Positions 37,601-50,099 are shown, numbered from the stretch's first letter. The stretch: 64,000 nt of DNA from Rhexocercosporidium sp. MPI-PUGE-AT-0058 (GCA_020746875.1 JAGTJL010000006.1:2852001-2916000), one strand, 5' to 3'. Notes: generated from the sequence alone by a model not told the origin. Numbers and translations are program-made.

Positions 37601-38750
37601 ATTAAACTCGTTATTAATATTAATAAAGATAAGGTATATATCTTATAAAACTATTATAATAACTCCGGTTATAAAAAAAGAAAAAGCATATATTACCGCA
37701 TTTCCTAGCGCTATTTTTAAAAAAGCTATTTCAAAGACTCCGCGGAATTCGTTAAAATATATAATAAGTATATATTACGTAATATTAAGCGACAAAAAGA
37801 GCTTATAATTCTAATTACTTTAAACGGACTTATAAAAAAATAGGCGCTAAATATTACTTTTATATTAATATAAAATAAGAAAAAATATCTCGTTATCGCC
37901 CAGGATAATATAAGCGGTTGAGTCGAAGTCAAGGCGCTTACTTTAAAGGAGGCTAAAGGCATTACTAATTTTATTTAATAAGATATTATTTACCGATATA
38001 GGCTGTTTTGAAAGCTAGTAATTAATAAAGGCATAAAGAATATAAGCGAAGTCGTTAACTTACTGAATAAAGTAGAAATTTAATAAATTTAAATATTAAC
38101 TTATAACGCGAAAGCTAATAGTATGATCGAGCGGGAATATAACCTTATTAAAAATACTCTTTTTAAAATAGAAAAAGATTAAACAAATAATTTATTAGCG
38201 GTTCTGTTTATTAACCGTATTATAATCTATAAACTTATAAACTATACCTTCTTTTATATAGTTTATAGCAGAAAACCAGTTCTTTTTATTAAAATACGTT
38301 ATTTTATTTAGAAAAGCTTCTTTTTAAAAGATATTAAGAGTATTAACGATTTAATTTATATTCGAACTCTTTAATATTAAATACGGAATAATAATATAAA
38401 AAAAGCTAAGCTTTAAAAAACACGCTATAAATAAGAAAGAAAAGAAGCTTTCGACGTAAAAAAAGATATTCGAAATAAGCTATTATAAATTAAAAATCTA
38501 ATTCTTAAGCACGATTTTATTTAAGAAATCGATATATTAAGGAATAAAAAGCTTAACTTTCGGTAGCTAAGACTTTACGAAATTTATAAAGCCTTTCTTA
38601 AAAAGAGCTATTATAAGCTAAAAGAGTTAAAAGTCGACGGTATACTCTTTCGCGATACTTTTATAATTAATCGCCTTAAGCTATTTTATAAACGAAAGCG
38701 CTTTATTTATTATAAAAATAATAAGCTTTTAACGACAATTTAATATAATA
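34620..38750 (+). pseudogene. Pol remnant of inner gypsy: protease, reverse transcriptase, RNase H, integrase
   Basis: Readable blocks in order are a protease core (FNFGAKVSYIF, where D of the usual DSGA has become N), GLYYNA.FLIKKKK and KYRLINSA (reverse transcriptase start), SLIDLY, then FLNNVNIK, the decayed catalytic FLDDV (about 36,280-36,310), and LDKILKRLKRAKATIS (thumb). An integrase segment near 37,920-38,200 contains VEAK and DIIYRYRLF on its RIP-altered strand. Frames change and carry TAA/TAG stops, so no protein is made. FLDDV in place of YxDD is common in one group of fungal gypsy elements. Confidence 0.8.
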
Positions 38751-38759
38751 ATAATAAAA

Positions 38760-41700
38760 ACTAGCTTAAACCCAGTCTCGAGGGGCGAAATTTACAAAGC
38801 CTTAAAGACCTTAAAAAGCTTATAAAACAAGTTATATAAAACGATAAAATCATTATTAAAATACTTAAAAAGCTAACTTATATAAAACGAAATTAATATT
38901 AAGTTATTATTTACTTTTCTAATAAATAACTTAATCGCCACGACTAATACTATTAACTACTCTTTATTACAATTCTTATAGCTTATCGCTTAACGTTATC
39001 GAACGCTAAATTATAACGAGAACGCACTTTTTATATTTTATAAAAGAGACGAAAATTAAGGCACAATAATGAAAGTATATATTAAAACACTAGGAGCTCT
39101 CCCTTAAACAACAAAAAGTCCTCTTAATACTTTAAATACTATTTACGCTTATAAATACCCTTCAATCGCATTTATAAGTCGTTCTGTAATAATAATACTA
39201 ATATTCCAGTTGAGCTAAACAATATGTTTACGGTGACTGTCTTTCGAATAATTTAATATTATTAACGCTAGACGTATAGGCTCGAAAGCTTGTAAATATA
39301 GTAATTATTAATACGTTATAAAATTAAAAAAGTCCCTGAGAAACTCAAAAAGAGTTTTGATTTTATAAAATAATTTAATTAAATTAAATTGATTATAGCT
39401 TGCGCTATAAAAAAACAAAATCCAATCGAGCACTTACTTCTTATTAAATCTTATAAAAAGTTAAATAATAAGTTAAATAAAGTTCTTTCGATAAGCCGTT
39501 CCGGAGCGTTAATAGTCTTAATATATTAATAAGTTAAGCGTTAAAAATAATAACCCTTTAAAACACACTGCCGAAGTAAGCTTATATAATAAGTCCCTAA
39601 AAGTAGTCGAAGATTAGAAATTCTTCCTTAGTATTACTTAAATACCTTATAATGAAAAAGATTTACTTTAATTAAAATAATTCTTAAAGCTATAATAAAT
39701 AAGCCATTAGTTTAAAAAGAAAATATATAACGACTAAGAGATTACGCGTAATTAAACGACTTGAGATTTAAAGGAACTTATAAGATTAAATGAATAAAAT
39801 TAATTTATATACTTAAATAAATAATAAAGCGCGCGACAGGCTATAAGTTATTATAAAGGAAATAAGCTATTATAATTACCTTATACCGGTAATAAAGATT
39901 GTCAGATTTATTATTAATAATATAAAAAGTTCATTTAAATATTAATAATTCTAATATAACGTACTTGAAAACGGAGCCTAGTACTTTAAGATTATAACGA
40001 TTAAGTTAAAGATAAGTAAAATAAGTACGGCTAATAAGTTATAAATCTTTAGCTTTTCTATATCTCTCCTACGCCTTTAACCCTTTATATTACAAGTGCT
40101 TTATTCTTAATTAGACTATTAGTCCTCGGAAATCAGCGGTCGAGTTATCGTGAGCCTAAAGTTTAACGTAAAGGTTATTATTAAATTCTATAAGTTCTTT
40201 CGATCGACGACTGCTAAGTCTAGGCCTTTACGCTACTTAAGTGTTAATAATAATAATTTAATTAAGAGTAAAAGTATAAAACAACGAATTAAATACTATA
40301 ACAAGCCGAGCCTGCTTTAAGCTATTTTAGGCAACGCATCGAAATGCTAAAGTAATAACGATTTTATTTCCTTGGAATTTCGGTTAATTAATTTTAAAAT
40401 AATAAGATAAGCAGAATTACTTTATATAAAAGGAGATTTTAATTAATCTGAATTACACGCTTCTTCCTTAGCCGTTCCGAAATCTCGCTTATTAGAATTC
40501 AAATACCGCTATTATAATTCTGTCGTAATAATAACTTTATAAAGGACTTAAGCGGATAAATAATGCCTTATTATAAGCATTTAAGCTATTCATAAGTATT
40601 CCTCTGACTTTATCTTTATAAAGTTATTTCTTATTAAGTAAATTAACCAGACTTCAGGTCAAAAGCTTTCCTTAGTCAGATATCAGTCCTTAAACCCTTA
40701 AACCAAAAATATTAATTAATTAAAAAAGAGTATTATTACTTCCGCTTTTAAAATATGTTTACTTCTTTTCTAAACTTAAAATTCGGCTCAGCTTACACCG
40801 GCTTATAAAGGTATTCGGAGTATATTTTTATTACCTTCAGAGTTATTATAAAATTATATTAATATAAAGTTTTTTAAAAAGAAACTTTACTTTTAAATAA
40901 AAGAAGTTGCCTTAATAAAAAAGGACTTCCGGAAAGCTCGATATTATTAATTTAGAAATTGCTTATAATATAATTAATAAAAGCTTAAAATAAATAACGA
41001 GGTTAAAAACACTTCTCATTTTAATAAAGCAATTAAAGCTACGCCTTTAATTTAAATTTTTAAATTATATTAGAAAATTATTAAGATTTAGAAGTTAACG
41101 ATATTAAATAAAAGAGAACTTATCTTTAGCCTCTTACTCTTCTTAGCTAATTAATAATAAGAAGCAAGTCGACGGAAAGCGACGATAAAGGCGGTCTAAA
41201 ATAACTTATAACTTATTAAAGCTTTAAAGGTTGTTCTCGAGAAGCTTTTATCCCGTAACTTATCGCCAGGAAAAGAAAGAGACTGTAAGGAAGATTAAGC
41301 AGTTCGAAGTTAATATATAAAGTATAATATCTTTTTTTTTCTTTTTTTAAATATAATAAATTTTAGCCGCTTATAGTAATTTACTTATTTATTAAAGAAT
41401 AATAAGAAGATATAATAAGAAATTATTAAGGTATTATTAGCGCTTTTATTTAATATAATAACCGTTAAAATAAAAGGAAAGAGAATCACTTAAGACCGAC
41501 TTCGTTGTTATTTAATATTAATTTATTAAAGAAGTAAAAGTAAAAAGAAAAAAATAAAAGTAAAAAAAAGACTTAATTAAATTAATAAAAGAAATACTTT
41601 AATTAACTTCTTTTTACTTTTTTATTATACTTCGAACCTTAAAGGTAAAAAGACTGTCCTCCGATTACTTATTTACCTTTAATTTTATATATTTATGTAT

Positions 41701-42372
41701 TCTTATTTCTTTAATATACCCTTAATATATTTCCTTTTATTTTTAATAATAATTAAGAAATTAAAAAAGTTCATAAAAGATTTATTAAAATAAAAGTATA
41801 AAAAAGAAGCGAGGTCGTTAAAGATACGCTAGCTTAAGGTATAAGGGAATATCGACGAATTCGACGCGTTATAAGAATCGATCTTTATTCTATAAGGAAA
41901 GTCAGTCTTTACGCTATAAGGAAAGGAGTCGAGAACTCATTTAAAATACTAATTATACGCCGATTTATTTTAAAAGAATTATTTTAATTTTATTAAAATT
42001 GAAGTTTACTTGAATATAATATCCAAGAAAGCAAGTTTAAGCGGCAAAAATAATATAATAAGTATTAAGAGATATAAAAAGACTAATATAAGTATAAAGA
42101 AACGCGTAAAGCCTCCTTAAGAATATTATAAAAAAAAGTAATAAAATTATTAAAAAAAAAAACAAGGAAAAAGAATAATAAAATAAAAAACAATATTTAA
42201 GGGTATTAAGCGAGACGATTATTTACTTCTAAAGGTAAAGTGCAGGTCACCTGACATTTACCTGTCCTTATTTAGATATATTTTCCTTTAAGTATTTAAA
42301 ACTTTAAAATTATAATATTAATTCTTATTTCTTTACTCGAGGTCGAGTATAAGTTTTCTAAAGGGGGACGTA
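38760..42372 (+). other. Unexplained 3.6-kb tail of inner gypsy between integrase and 3' LTR
   Basis: RIP-type DNA with no readable domain. The part at 39,080-41,300 has coding-like texture in places but no motif I can name. The part at 41,300-42,300 is mostly A-rich and T-rich low complexity. It could be an extra gene, a further decayed nested insertion, or non-coding sequence. Most gypsy elements have far less sequence here. Confidence 0.5.
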
Positions 42373-42653
42373 TATAATAAAGTTAACCTTAGAGGCTTAT
42401 TTGTTACGTAATTAAGCTATATCTTATTATATTTAAAATAGCCTTTAAGGTAATATTCTTTAAGGAAAAAAACGATTTTTATTATTATAATTTTTCTTTT
42501 TTATTTAAATTATACTTCTTCTTTCTTTTAATAAATTATATATTTTAAATATATAATATCTTAAGTACTCGTTAAATGAGTATTTCCTACGGTTATCCTC
42601 CGGCACTTACTTCGCTACCCTCTTATTATGTGTTTAGTGTTTTCCCTTCCATA
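42373..42653 (+). repeat. 3' LTR of inner gypsy
   Basis: A 281-bp partner of 30,076-30,356. It is more RIP-altered at its start (TATAATAAAG against TGTGGTGGGG) and less altered in places near its end (tgtttagtgt against tatttaatat). Confidence 0.9.
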
Positions 42654-42989
42654 ATATATAATTACTTTAAGTTATAATACTTAAGGAACTTTCGACTAAT
42701 TAAGACGTTAATATTTCCTAAATTAATTACTAAGAAAGGGAAGTTAATTCGCCGGCGGTTAATAATTAAAATAAATAAGATAGTCGTATTAATTAACTTG
42801 CCTTTCCTACTATTATAATTAATTAAGACGATTAATTAAGGGAGTATTATAAAAAAAATATTAAATTGCTTAACGAGCCGGTATACGAGAGAAGTTTTAA
42901 TTACACCGAAAATATTTACTTCGCTATTAATATATATAAGTATTTTAATAAAAAATCCATTCCTTTTTAATTTAATATTAATTAAGAAT

Positions 42990-44520
42990 TATCGTCCTTT
43001 AATAAGAGCACGGAAAAAAAATATTAAGTTCTTTTATAAGTTATAGCTTACGCCGAGGTGTAAGTCTTTGCCACGGTTTAAGAGTTTTTTAATAACTCGT
43101 TAATCTTTAAGTCTTTACCGGCGACTAACTTAAAAATTAACTTATTAAAAGCTTAATCTCTTCGGCGCTTAAGGCAGTCGCTAGTCTAGTGGCTAGTTTT
43201 ATTATAATAAAAGCAAATATTAAAGGAGACGTCTTTAAGAATAAGGGGCGGTATAAAAGACTTAAGGCGGCAAAAGAATAAAGCCGGAGATAGCAAGCGT
43301 GAGTAAACCTTTAGCGACAGTTTATAGGTTAATATTAAAAGTCTTTATGCTATTATAGCCGGCGTAGAAGAGGTTATACGCCAGCCTTCCTTCTTAAGAA
43401 TGCCGCGCACGTCGTAGTCGTTAAAGGTAACGTTAGCTTAAGCCTTATAAGTCGTCATAACCTCCTTTAATATAATATTACGGAATTCCCGGTTTATAAT
43501 AATTAAGAATTCGTTAAAGGCCGTGTAATTTCCGTTTATCTTATACTTTTTTATATAAATTATACGCTTAAAGGCCGGAGAAACCTTTTCGTATACGTCT
43601 TTAAACTAACGAGAGCGAGTAATCTTATTAATAATAGCATAAGAAGTAAATTTAATTCGGAAGTCGTTATAAGTCATATTACTTATTAATAGCTAATTAT
43701 ACATTCTCTTAATAACTTAAACTCGATTATAATTAAAAAATCACTAATCTAAGGCCGTTAAAACGTCGGCGGCAGTCTCGAAAGTACTAGCAAATTCGGG
43801 GTTTATATATTAAAAGATAATAATCTTTGCCTTACTAGCGGTATATTGAAAATAAGCCTTAATTTATAATATTCTATTTTTAAAGTTACTTAAATACTTT
43901 TTTATAAATAGCTTTATCTCTATCTTTTAAGTATTACGCTCGATATCGCCCTTATAATCGTTAAAAGGGATATAAGAATACTTGACTTTAAAAGGCTTTA
44001 TAACTTAAACTGAATTATTTAACTTTAATAAGTAATAATCGGTAGTTAACTAAAAGTCCGCCGTAAGAACACGTATCGATCGATCGCTTTAAGGAGAGGG
44101 AGTGCGAGTCTTTTAGCGAAAGTTATTAAAAGTATATTAGTCGAGGGCTTACTTAATAGCGACAGCAATAGCAGAGCTAACGGAGATCTCGATTAATTAA
44201 TTTACTTTTACTTATTAAGCGAGGGTAAGGCCCTTTATAATAATAATAAGCTTTAATAAGACGTCGAAGTAGTTCTGAGGTTTGTCTTCCGAGTCAAAAT
44301 CGAATTCTTCGAAGTTATTAGGTTCCTTTATGAAAGTCTCGATTAAAAGAATAAGAGTATCGGTAAAGCCTAGCCGTAAGAAGGCGCTTCTTTTTCTAAA
44401 GCTTCGCCGACGGAAGGAAAAAGTCGGAAAGAGTAATAATATAAGATAAAAAAGTATTTAAGGTTATTAATTAATTTATTAATTAAATATAAATCGAAGT
44501 CGAAGTTCGAAGTCGAATAA
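42990..44520 (-). pseudogene. Gag remnant of outer gypsy
   Basis: On the minus strand a long coding-like stretch reads LGFTDTLILLIETFIKEP, then NNFEEFDFDSEDKPQNYF, then further decayed sequence. The acidic character and the position just after the 5' LTR (44,731-44,986) suit gag. Stops are TAA/TAG. The stretch was separated from pol by the inner gypsy insertion. Confidence 0.6.
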
Positions 44521-44730
44521 TATACGTTAAGTTATATAAGGCAAGTTAACGGCAGAAGAGTTTCTAGCTTTTTTTAAAGCAATTTATTACTAATAAAGAA
44601 ATACTTATTTATTAAATAAGCTAAAGTATTAAAGTTCGTCGTCAACTTATTATAAAGGCAGGGAGACGTGACGCGTAAGACTTAGTGAAATATAACGCTT
44701 TATAGCGAAGAAGTTATTAGTCTTTTCTTA

Positions 44731-44986
44731 TATTACGGCTAATTAAAGATTAATATAATATAAAAAAATAGCTTTATATTTAAACTTAAAGCTACGCTTA
44801 AAATTAAAAAGAAAAAATAAAGAGAAAAAGAGAGCTCTTTATAAAAGGGAGCTTTAATATAAATATATAAAGGGTCCCCCTAGCCTTTCCCGATTAGGCC
44901 TAGCGCTATAGTTGCTATGCTAAGGCAATACTACGAGCGATGCCGAGCTCGCTCGGTTAGAATACGAGGCTCAGGGAATCGTAACA
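44731..44986 (-). repeat. 5' LTR of outer gypsy
   Basis: A 256-bp partner of 25,176-25,430. It ends GGGAATCGTAACA on the plus strand, immediately followed by the cgacc duplication. Confidence 0.9.
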
Positions 44987-44991
44987 CGACC

Positions 44992-46217
44992 TTTTAATAA
45001 ACTATTATTAAAATAATACGTAAATGCCGAAAGCAATAGTTAATAAGAAAAGCAACTTATATACGCGGCAAAATAAGGTAATAGAAATTCATTATATTTA
45101 AAGTAATTAAAGAGCGATTATACCGACTTTCATAAACGAATTAAATAATATAAAAAAGGAATTTTTTAAGACGATAGCTTATAATACGAATTATACGACG
45201 ACTTTATAAATTAATAAAAGAAAGACTAGAAAACCGTTAAGACAAGTAACTTGAATATAATAACACAAGTATTATAATTACGTAAAATTAACGTCAACTT
45301 TACGGAACTACTTACCGATGCTTTTTAAACTTATTAATAACTAAAAGAACTACCGAAATAAGAAAATAATAATATTATTCGATTATTTAAAGGAAAGAAG
45401 ATAATAATCAACTTAATTTACCTAAAGAATCGCTAAGAGGAAATATATTAAGCAGAGCTATAATATAAAAAGGTAGACTAATATGCTACGTAATAACTAA
45501 GAAAAGGCAAATAAATTACGCAATTAATAAAAGTCTATTATAGCTCACTATTAGCAAAAGCAACGATAAATCAAGCTCGACTTTTATATTAAGAAATATT
45601 AATTCCAAAGTCTTTATACTAGGAAACACTAAGTCCGCGACTTCTAAATCTAGTACTAAAATATTAAATTATAATACCTCTAAGGAATCAACGCCCTCAG
45701 TCTTATATCGGTTAATAAGAATATTTAAATACACGCACTTACTAAGAGGAACTATTCTACTAATAATAGCACCGAATGCTAAAGATATAATACATGAAGT
45801 TAACTGACTTTACTCCTTAAATGCGTATAACTACGGAACCGACTTAATAAAGAGTATAATAATAATATCCTAACGTATAAGAATAATAACAAGCTAACGA
45901 TTACTATAATTAGCTATTATTACTATCACTTATATAAAAATATAGAAGACTCGGACAAAAGCTAATATAATTAGAGAAGATATATCGTATAAAAGACAAA
46001 TATGCCGGCATTAGCGATATATTTAATCTTAAGCTTAATATCTTTTACGATTATTATATAAGAGCCGATATAAGTAAAAACGATTATGCGAAAGCTTTTC
46101 TAATAATATTATAAGAAGACGCACAGACGTATTATTATAACAGTTTAATACACTTTCAAAAAACCTTTATATATATATTAAAGGCTATTTCCTACTATTT
46201 TAAAGACGTAAGTTTTA
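44992..46217. other. Partly RIP-altered DNA, unassigned
   Basis: About 1.2 kb between the outer gypsy and the copia element. It keeps somewhat more CA than its surroundings and has coding-like stretches with TAA/TAG stops, but I recognise no family. It continues the target DNA left at 24,147-25,170. Confidence 0.4.
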
Positions 46218-46474
46218 AACGTGTTAGATTTGACTTCGGTAACTCGTGCCGATTCTACCCTAGAATAGCCGAGGGAGTTTCTACTGCTTACGCGGCCCGG
46301 AAATTACCTTCGTATTCCGGGAAATTATACTTGTATTCAATTACGTAGCTCGTATAAGCTACGTAATTAATTAAGTAATTGTAGAAACTTCTAAAGAAGC
46401 TATTATTTTATATATAACTACCGAAGAGCTCTTCTAGCTCTTTAAGTAAGCAAGCAATTCTCTCTTTTTAATTA

Positions 46475-48632
46475 TGTAAGGTTCATAAGGTAGAGTGTCA
46501 CGACAGTTGTAATTTAAACTGATCTTTAAGGAAGTAAGAGAGGACTAGGAGTGATTTCCCTTTAAGTATATGAGTCCCTAGCCTCCGCCAAGCCTCTACA
46601 CTAGGCCCGATTAAGCCGTAAGCTTACTTTTTATTTTACTCTTAATATTACTCCCTTTCTTAGGCCATAGTCCCTAAGGCTATTAGCCTTTGACTTAGCC
46701 ACGTATTACTTTCGTATCTCTTTCGTAAGGCCTTTATAACGTCTTTATTTCCTTTTGTATTTATATTAGGCTATTATAAACCTTAAAACCTCGTAGGAAA
46801 AATAGAAAAGTATATATAATAGTAATTAGTCCTCTTATAAACTTAAATGCCTTTATAAAGCTTTCGTATGTCTTTAGAATTATACTATGCCGTAGCTTCT
46901 TTTATAGTCGTATTATTACCTATTTAAAGGCCTATCGAAGCTTAGTCGTATCGTTGCTTTTTCGGAGCTATATTATATCGGGGTTCTTTTGGAGTCGTGT
47001 CGAAGTTCTATTAAGCTGAGTTTATTATAATTGTCTTAAATCACCCCCTTTCTTTAAGGTAGCCTCTTAGCTACGTATATTAACGTATTTTAAGTTAAAG
47101 GGAATATTTAAAAAAAAAAATTCTATAATAATATAGCTTTATAGCCTCTTATCGGCGCACGTTCAGTGCACATTTAAACGGTTTCTTAGCCTTTTTGAAG
47201 ACGAGTCGGTGCCTTATTTATACTAGCTCTTTCTATAAGACGTTTTAAATAACTTGAATTCGCATTTCTAAGTAAGTATTAAAGTGGCTTCGCTTGTACG
47301 GAGTATACCACTTAATAAGTCACTTGTGGCTTATAGTTTTACTTAAGATAACGTTTATTAACTATTAAACCTTTATTTATTATAATATAAGTATAATTAC
47401 TAGCTTTACGGCGCTTTTATAGAGTTAAATTATATTTCGACGCTCTTTCGGAGTTAAATTAACGCTCTTATAAAGCCGGACCAAGCTCTTTCGGAGCTAA
47501 AACGTATGTTATTCTCTTTTAATATATTAATTCATAAAGTATTCCTTTCCTTTATAATTATAATACATAGCCTTTATATAACGGTTAAAAAAGTGATCAG
47601 TACTGTTACAAAATCGATAAGTATTTTGTGTCGCCTTTATATGTGTTTTATAACTCGTTTATATCGACTCTATAGTTAAAGTCGTAATCACGTCTATGGC
47701 CTTCATTCGACGTATAAGCCGTAATATTTCTTTACGTGTATTAGGCGGTAACTATTATCGTAATAAGTCTCTTTATAACTTAGGCCGGAGCTTCAAAAAT
47801 AAAATATTTGCCTTATAGTAGTCTTTTATAAGGCCTAAAGTTTTTTTTAAGTAGTCGAGCCTTTTGGCGAAGTCGTCCATAGTCTTTTCGTCTTTTTGCC
47901 GAGCCTCTTTATATTAAATTAATGCGTTAAAACGCTAGGAAATCGGGTTCTGTATCGAATTAAAGAGTTAAATTTTAAAATCTTCTTATGAAACTCTTAC
48001 TTTTGTATTTTTTTTAACTTTACTTCGCTTATATATTATTTACATTTTTTTCGGCCTCTTTACAAACGTAAGCATATAATAGGTTATTTTGTTTTTATTT
48101 ATAAAGTAAAAGTACTCTTTGTCGAGTTTAAATCGACGCTCCACTTTTAATATAAAAGCCTATGCCTCTTCGATTATTTTGCCTTTATAAGTAAGAAGCT
48201 TTCGGAGCTTTAGTGGCTTTTAAATCGACTTTATATTATCTTTGTATTTGCTTTACTATCGCCGTTTAAAGACTAAAGAAGGCCTTTCGATATTTGCCGC
48301 TGGCATAATTAAATAACTACTTTTAGCGTCGCTTTAGTGAGTTGCCGGTGTAGCTCTTATATTCCGCGACATGTTAAGTCTATATTAAATCGTCTAAATC
48401 GACTTTATAATGCCTTCGAGTTAATAGCGAGCTACCTCTTATAAGTAAAGAGATTAAAATATAAGATTCATAAAATAGAGTATTACAATAGTAGTAATTT
48501 AAACTAATCTTTAAAGAAGTAAAAAGGGACTAAGAGTGATTTCCCTTTAAGTACATGAGTCCCCAGCCTCCGCCAAGCCTCCGCATTAGGCCCGATTAAG
48601 CCGTAAGCTTACCCTCTATTCTGCTCCTGACA
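46475..48632 (-). mobile_element. Gag-only LTR element nested in the copia LTR
   Basis: Two 173-bp LTRs (46,475-46,647 and 48,460-48,632) share aatttaaactgatctttaa, gtgatttccctttaagta and cccgattaagccgtaagctt. Target duplications are aatta/aatca (46,470-46,474 and 48,633-48,637), one CA-to-TA change apart. The 1.8-kb interior has no polymerase. On the minus strand it reads a gag-like frame near 47,640-47,950 (TMDDFAKRLDYLKKT, then DYYKANILFLKLRPKL). It would need a helper element to move. Confidence 0.85.
47600..47960 (-). pseudogene. Gag remnant of the nested gag-only element
   Basis: A minus-strand frame of about 110 codons reads RFNALIQYKEARQKDEK-like sequence, then TMDDFAKRLDYLKKTLGLI, KANILFLKLRPKL and RKEILRLIRRMKAIDV. 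Decayed Gln codons appear as TAA/TAG. The helical, charged composition suits a retrotransposon capsid domain. No zinc knuckle was seen. Confidence 0.55.
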
Positions 48633-48690
48633 AATCACGTGTCCTCACTTACTGTGCTTCCTCATTCTGATTGGCTCGCCTATTTTCACA

Positions 48691-49518
48691 TAGTAGCAAT
48701 TCGGCAATTCGCTAAGGCGGCCAATAATATCAGTCAACCGACACACACTTCCCGATCGAGACGACTAAGCTGAGCTTTCTCGGCTAATACCGCTTCGGCT
48801 ACTTCCGTTCAAACGCTTGTCGATAAAGCCATACTAGCTTCTCTTAACTGAAGTAAGCTAGACCCCTTTAAGCCCTTACTAACCCAATTAGGACGTATTA
48901 CGGACCCGAGGCCTTTAACCCTAAGACTAAACCCTAAGGAAATCATAACCTAGCGGTCCCTAAACGTTATAAGCGCGCGTAGCCACCTAAATTGCGGTTT
49001 TAAGTCTTATAACAAACTTCTCATTCCTAGGTGCCCATACCTTTTACGGCGCTAGCAGTGGCTATAAGTAGCGTGCTAGCGTAGCTTATATTAAGGAGTG
49101 GCTGTCCGAATCGTCATTAGTTTAGCATAAATTACAGTGGTTTTTAAGCTTTATTAATTATATAAGAAGCTATCCTCGGAGAAGGTTACAGCTAATTAAG
49201 CTTATTTTACTTCCTGTAAGAGAAACCGAGCTAGTAGTGACGCTAGCGTTGTAATAAGAGCCTAAGCAGACAGCTGGGAACCCTGTTATAATACTAGCTA
49301 AGCGAAACCCTCGGTAAGGTAATAATAAGTCCTTGGCAAAGGCTTTTTACCTTAATTAATCGATTTTAAATCGATTTAAGGCATACTAAATCAAGGAAGG
49401 TAGCCTCAAAGTAAGGTTAAAGACTTAAATAAAGTCTAAGACTAAATAGTTTAATAAATCACTATAAGTAATAATCGCCTAAAGGAATCAAAGCTAAACT
49501 CAATCGAGATAAGCTTAA
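48691..49518 (+). other. 5' leader of copia element
   Basis: About 830 bp between the 5' LTR and the gag start, keeping many CA and TG dinucleotides. It contains a palindrome (cgattttaaatcg, about 49,361-49,373). It has no convincing frame and would be the untranslated leader with packaging signals. Confidence 0.5.
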
Positions 49519-49915
49519 AATGGCTGCTACTGCCTTTAAAGGAGAGAAGCTAATAAGGAAGTCTAATTATATTAAGTGGATAAATCCCGCTAGTCTATTC
49601 CTGGAAATTAACGGCTATATGCCTTATATTTTCGGCAAAGCTTTACCTCCGGATTAATCCTTATATTACGCTAAGGGTACCGAAGGAGGTAAAGCCGTAT
49701 TAGCCCCCTATTTTTATAAGTTAGCCGTAAAATATCACGAGAAGCTAGACTACTTTAAGACGCAAAATCAAAAAGCGCTAGGAGCGCTAAAGTCGATTAT
49801 ATTACTGGAAAATTAAGAGCGATTTAAAGACAAAGATATAACTAAAAAGCTATAAAACGCTATTTAATTTACTTTCGGCCAATTAACGCTTGAGTTAGTC
49901 GGCCGTTATATAAAC
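49519..49915 (+). pseudogene. Copia gag, N-terminal part
   Basis: Starts MAATAFKGEKLIRKSNYIKW at 49,519 and reads on through LFLEINGYMPYIFGKALPPD, KLDYFKTQNQKALGALKSII and FTFGQLTLELVGRYIN with a few TAA stops. This is the usual capsid layout of fungal copia gag (UBN2-like). The frame is lost at about 49,915, where foreign DNA begins, and the missing part resumes near 58,200. Confidence 0.75.
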
Positions 49916-50099
49916 AAAAAAAAGAATTAAATAAATAAATTCACTTATATATAATAATTAAGTAAACAACCTAATTACATAAACTAACGATTTTCCTACT
50001 AAACTTAAACTTATAAATACTCAACAACTCACAAATCGACTGCTCTCGATCTACCACTTAATTAATCTATTAATTAATTAATTAATTAGCTGCTCCCTT

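Larger units (their letters stand above)
30076..42653 (+). mobile_element. Inner Ty3/gypsy element (12.6 kb), RIP-killed
   Basis: Two 281-bp LTRs in direct orientation, with a TG...CA-type end and a 4-bp flank atat on both sides (30,072-30,075 and 42,654-42,657). A polypurine tract aaagggggacg (42,360-42,370) precedes the 3' LTR. Decayed plus-strand domains run in the gypsy order: gag region about 31,000-33,400, protease FNFGAKVSYIF (about 34,635-34,667), reverse transcriptase KYRLINSA...RDANLFPF and FLNNVNIK (about 35,980-36,310), RNase H about 36,600-37,140, and integrase about 37,560-38,750. It inserted into pol of the outer gypsy, so it is the younger of the two. About 3 kb after integrase is unexplained. 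Confidence 0.92.
25176..44986 (-). mobile_element. Outer Ty3/gypsy element with nested insertions
   Basis: LTRs of 255 and 256 bp begin TGTTACG (left) and end CGTAACA (right), a perfect inverted terminus, and a perfect 5-bp target duplication cgacc flanks the whole unit (25,171-25,175 and 44,987-44,991). Coding is on the minus strand. Gag remnants lie at about 43,000-44,500 (for example IKEPNNFEEFDFDSEDK near 44,270-44,330). Reverse transcriptase lies at about 28,100-28,700, with KVLPFGF and YMND (28,359-28,370, from YMDD). The region between was split by a solo LTR (29,414-29,894) and a complete second gypsy (30,076-42,653). Subtracting these leaves about 6.8 kb, a normal gypsy length. All coding is RIP-inactivated. 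Confidence 0.9.
46222..48690 (+). repeat. 5' LTR of copia element, split by insertion
   Basis: LTR sequence at 46,222-46,474 continues at 48,638-48,690, about 306 bp in all, against 310 bp for the 3' LTR. The split is caused by the gag-only element at 46,475-48,632. A perfect 12-bp palindrome arm pair (aattacgtagct at 46,339-46,350 and agctacgtaatt at 46,356-46,367) is shared by all three copies of this LTR. Confidence 0.88.

Noticed and set aside
48905..48935. Two ccctaa words suggesting telomere repeats
   Set aside because: Only two spaced occurrences within the copia leader and no tandem array, so chance is more likely.
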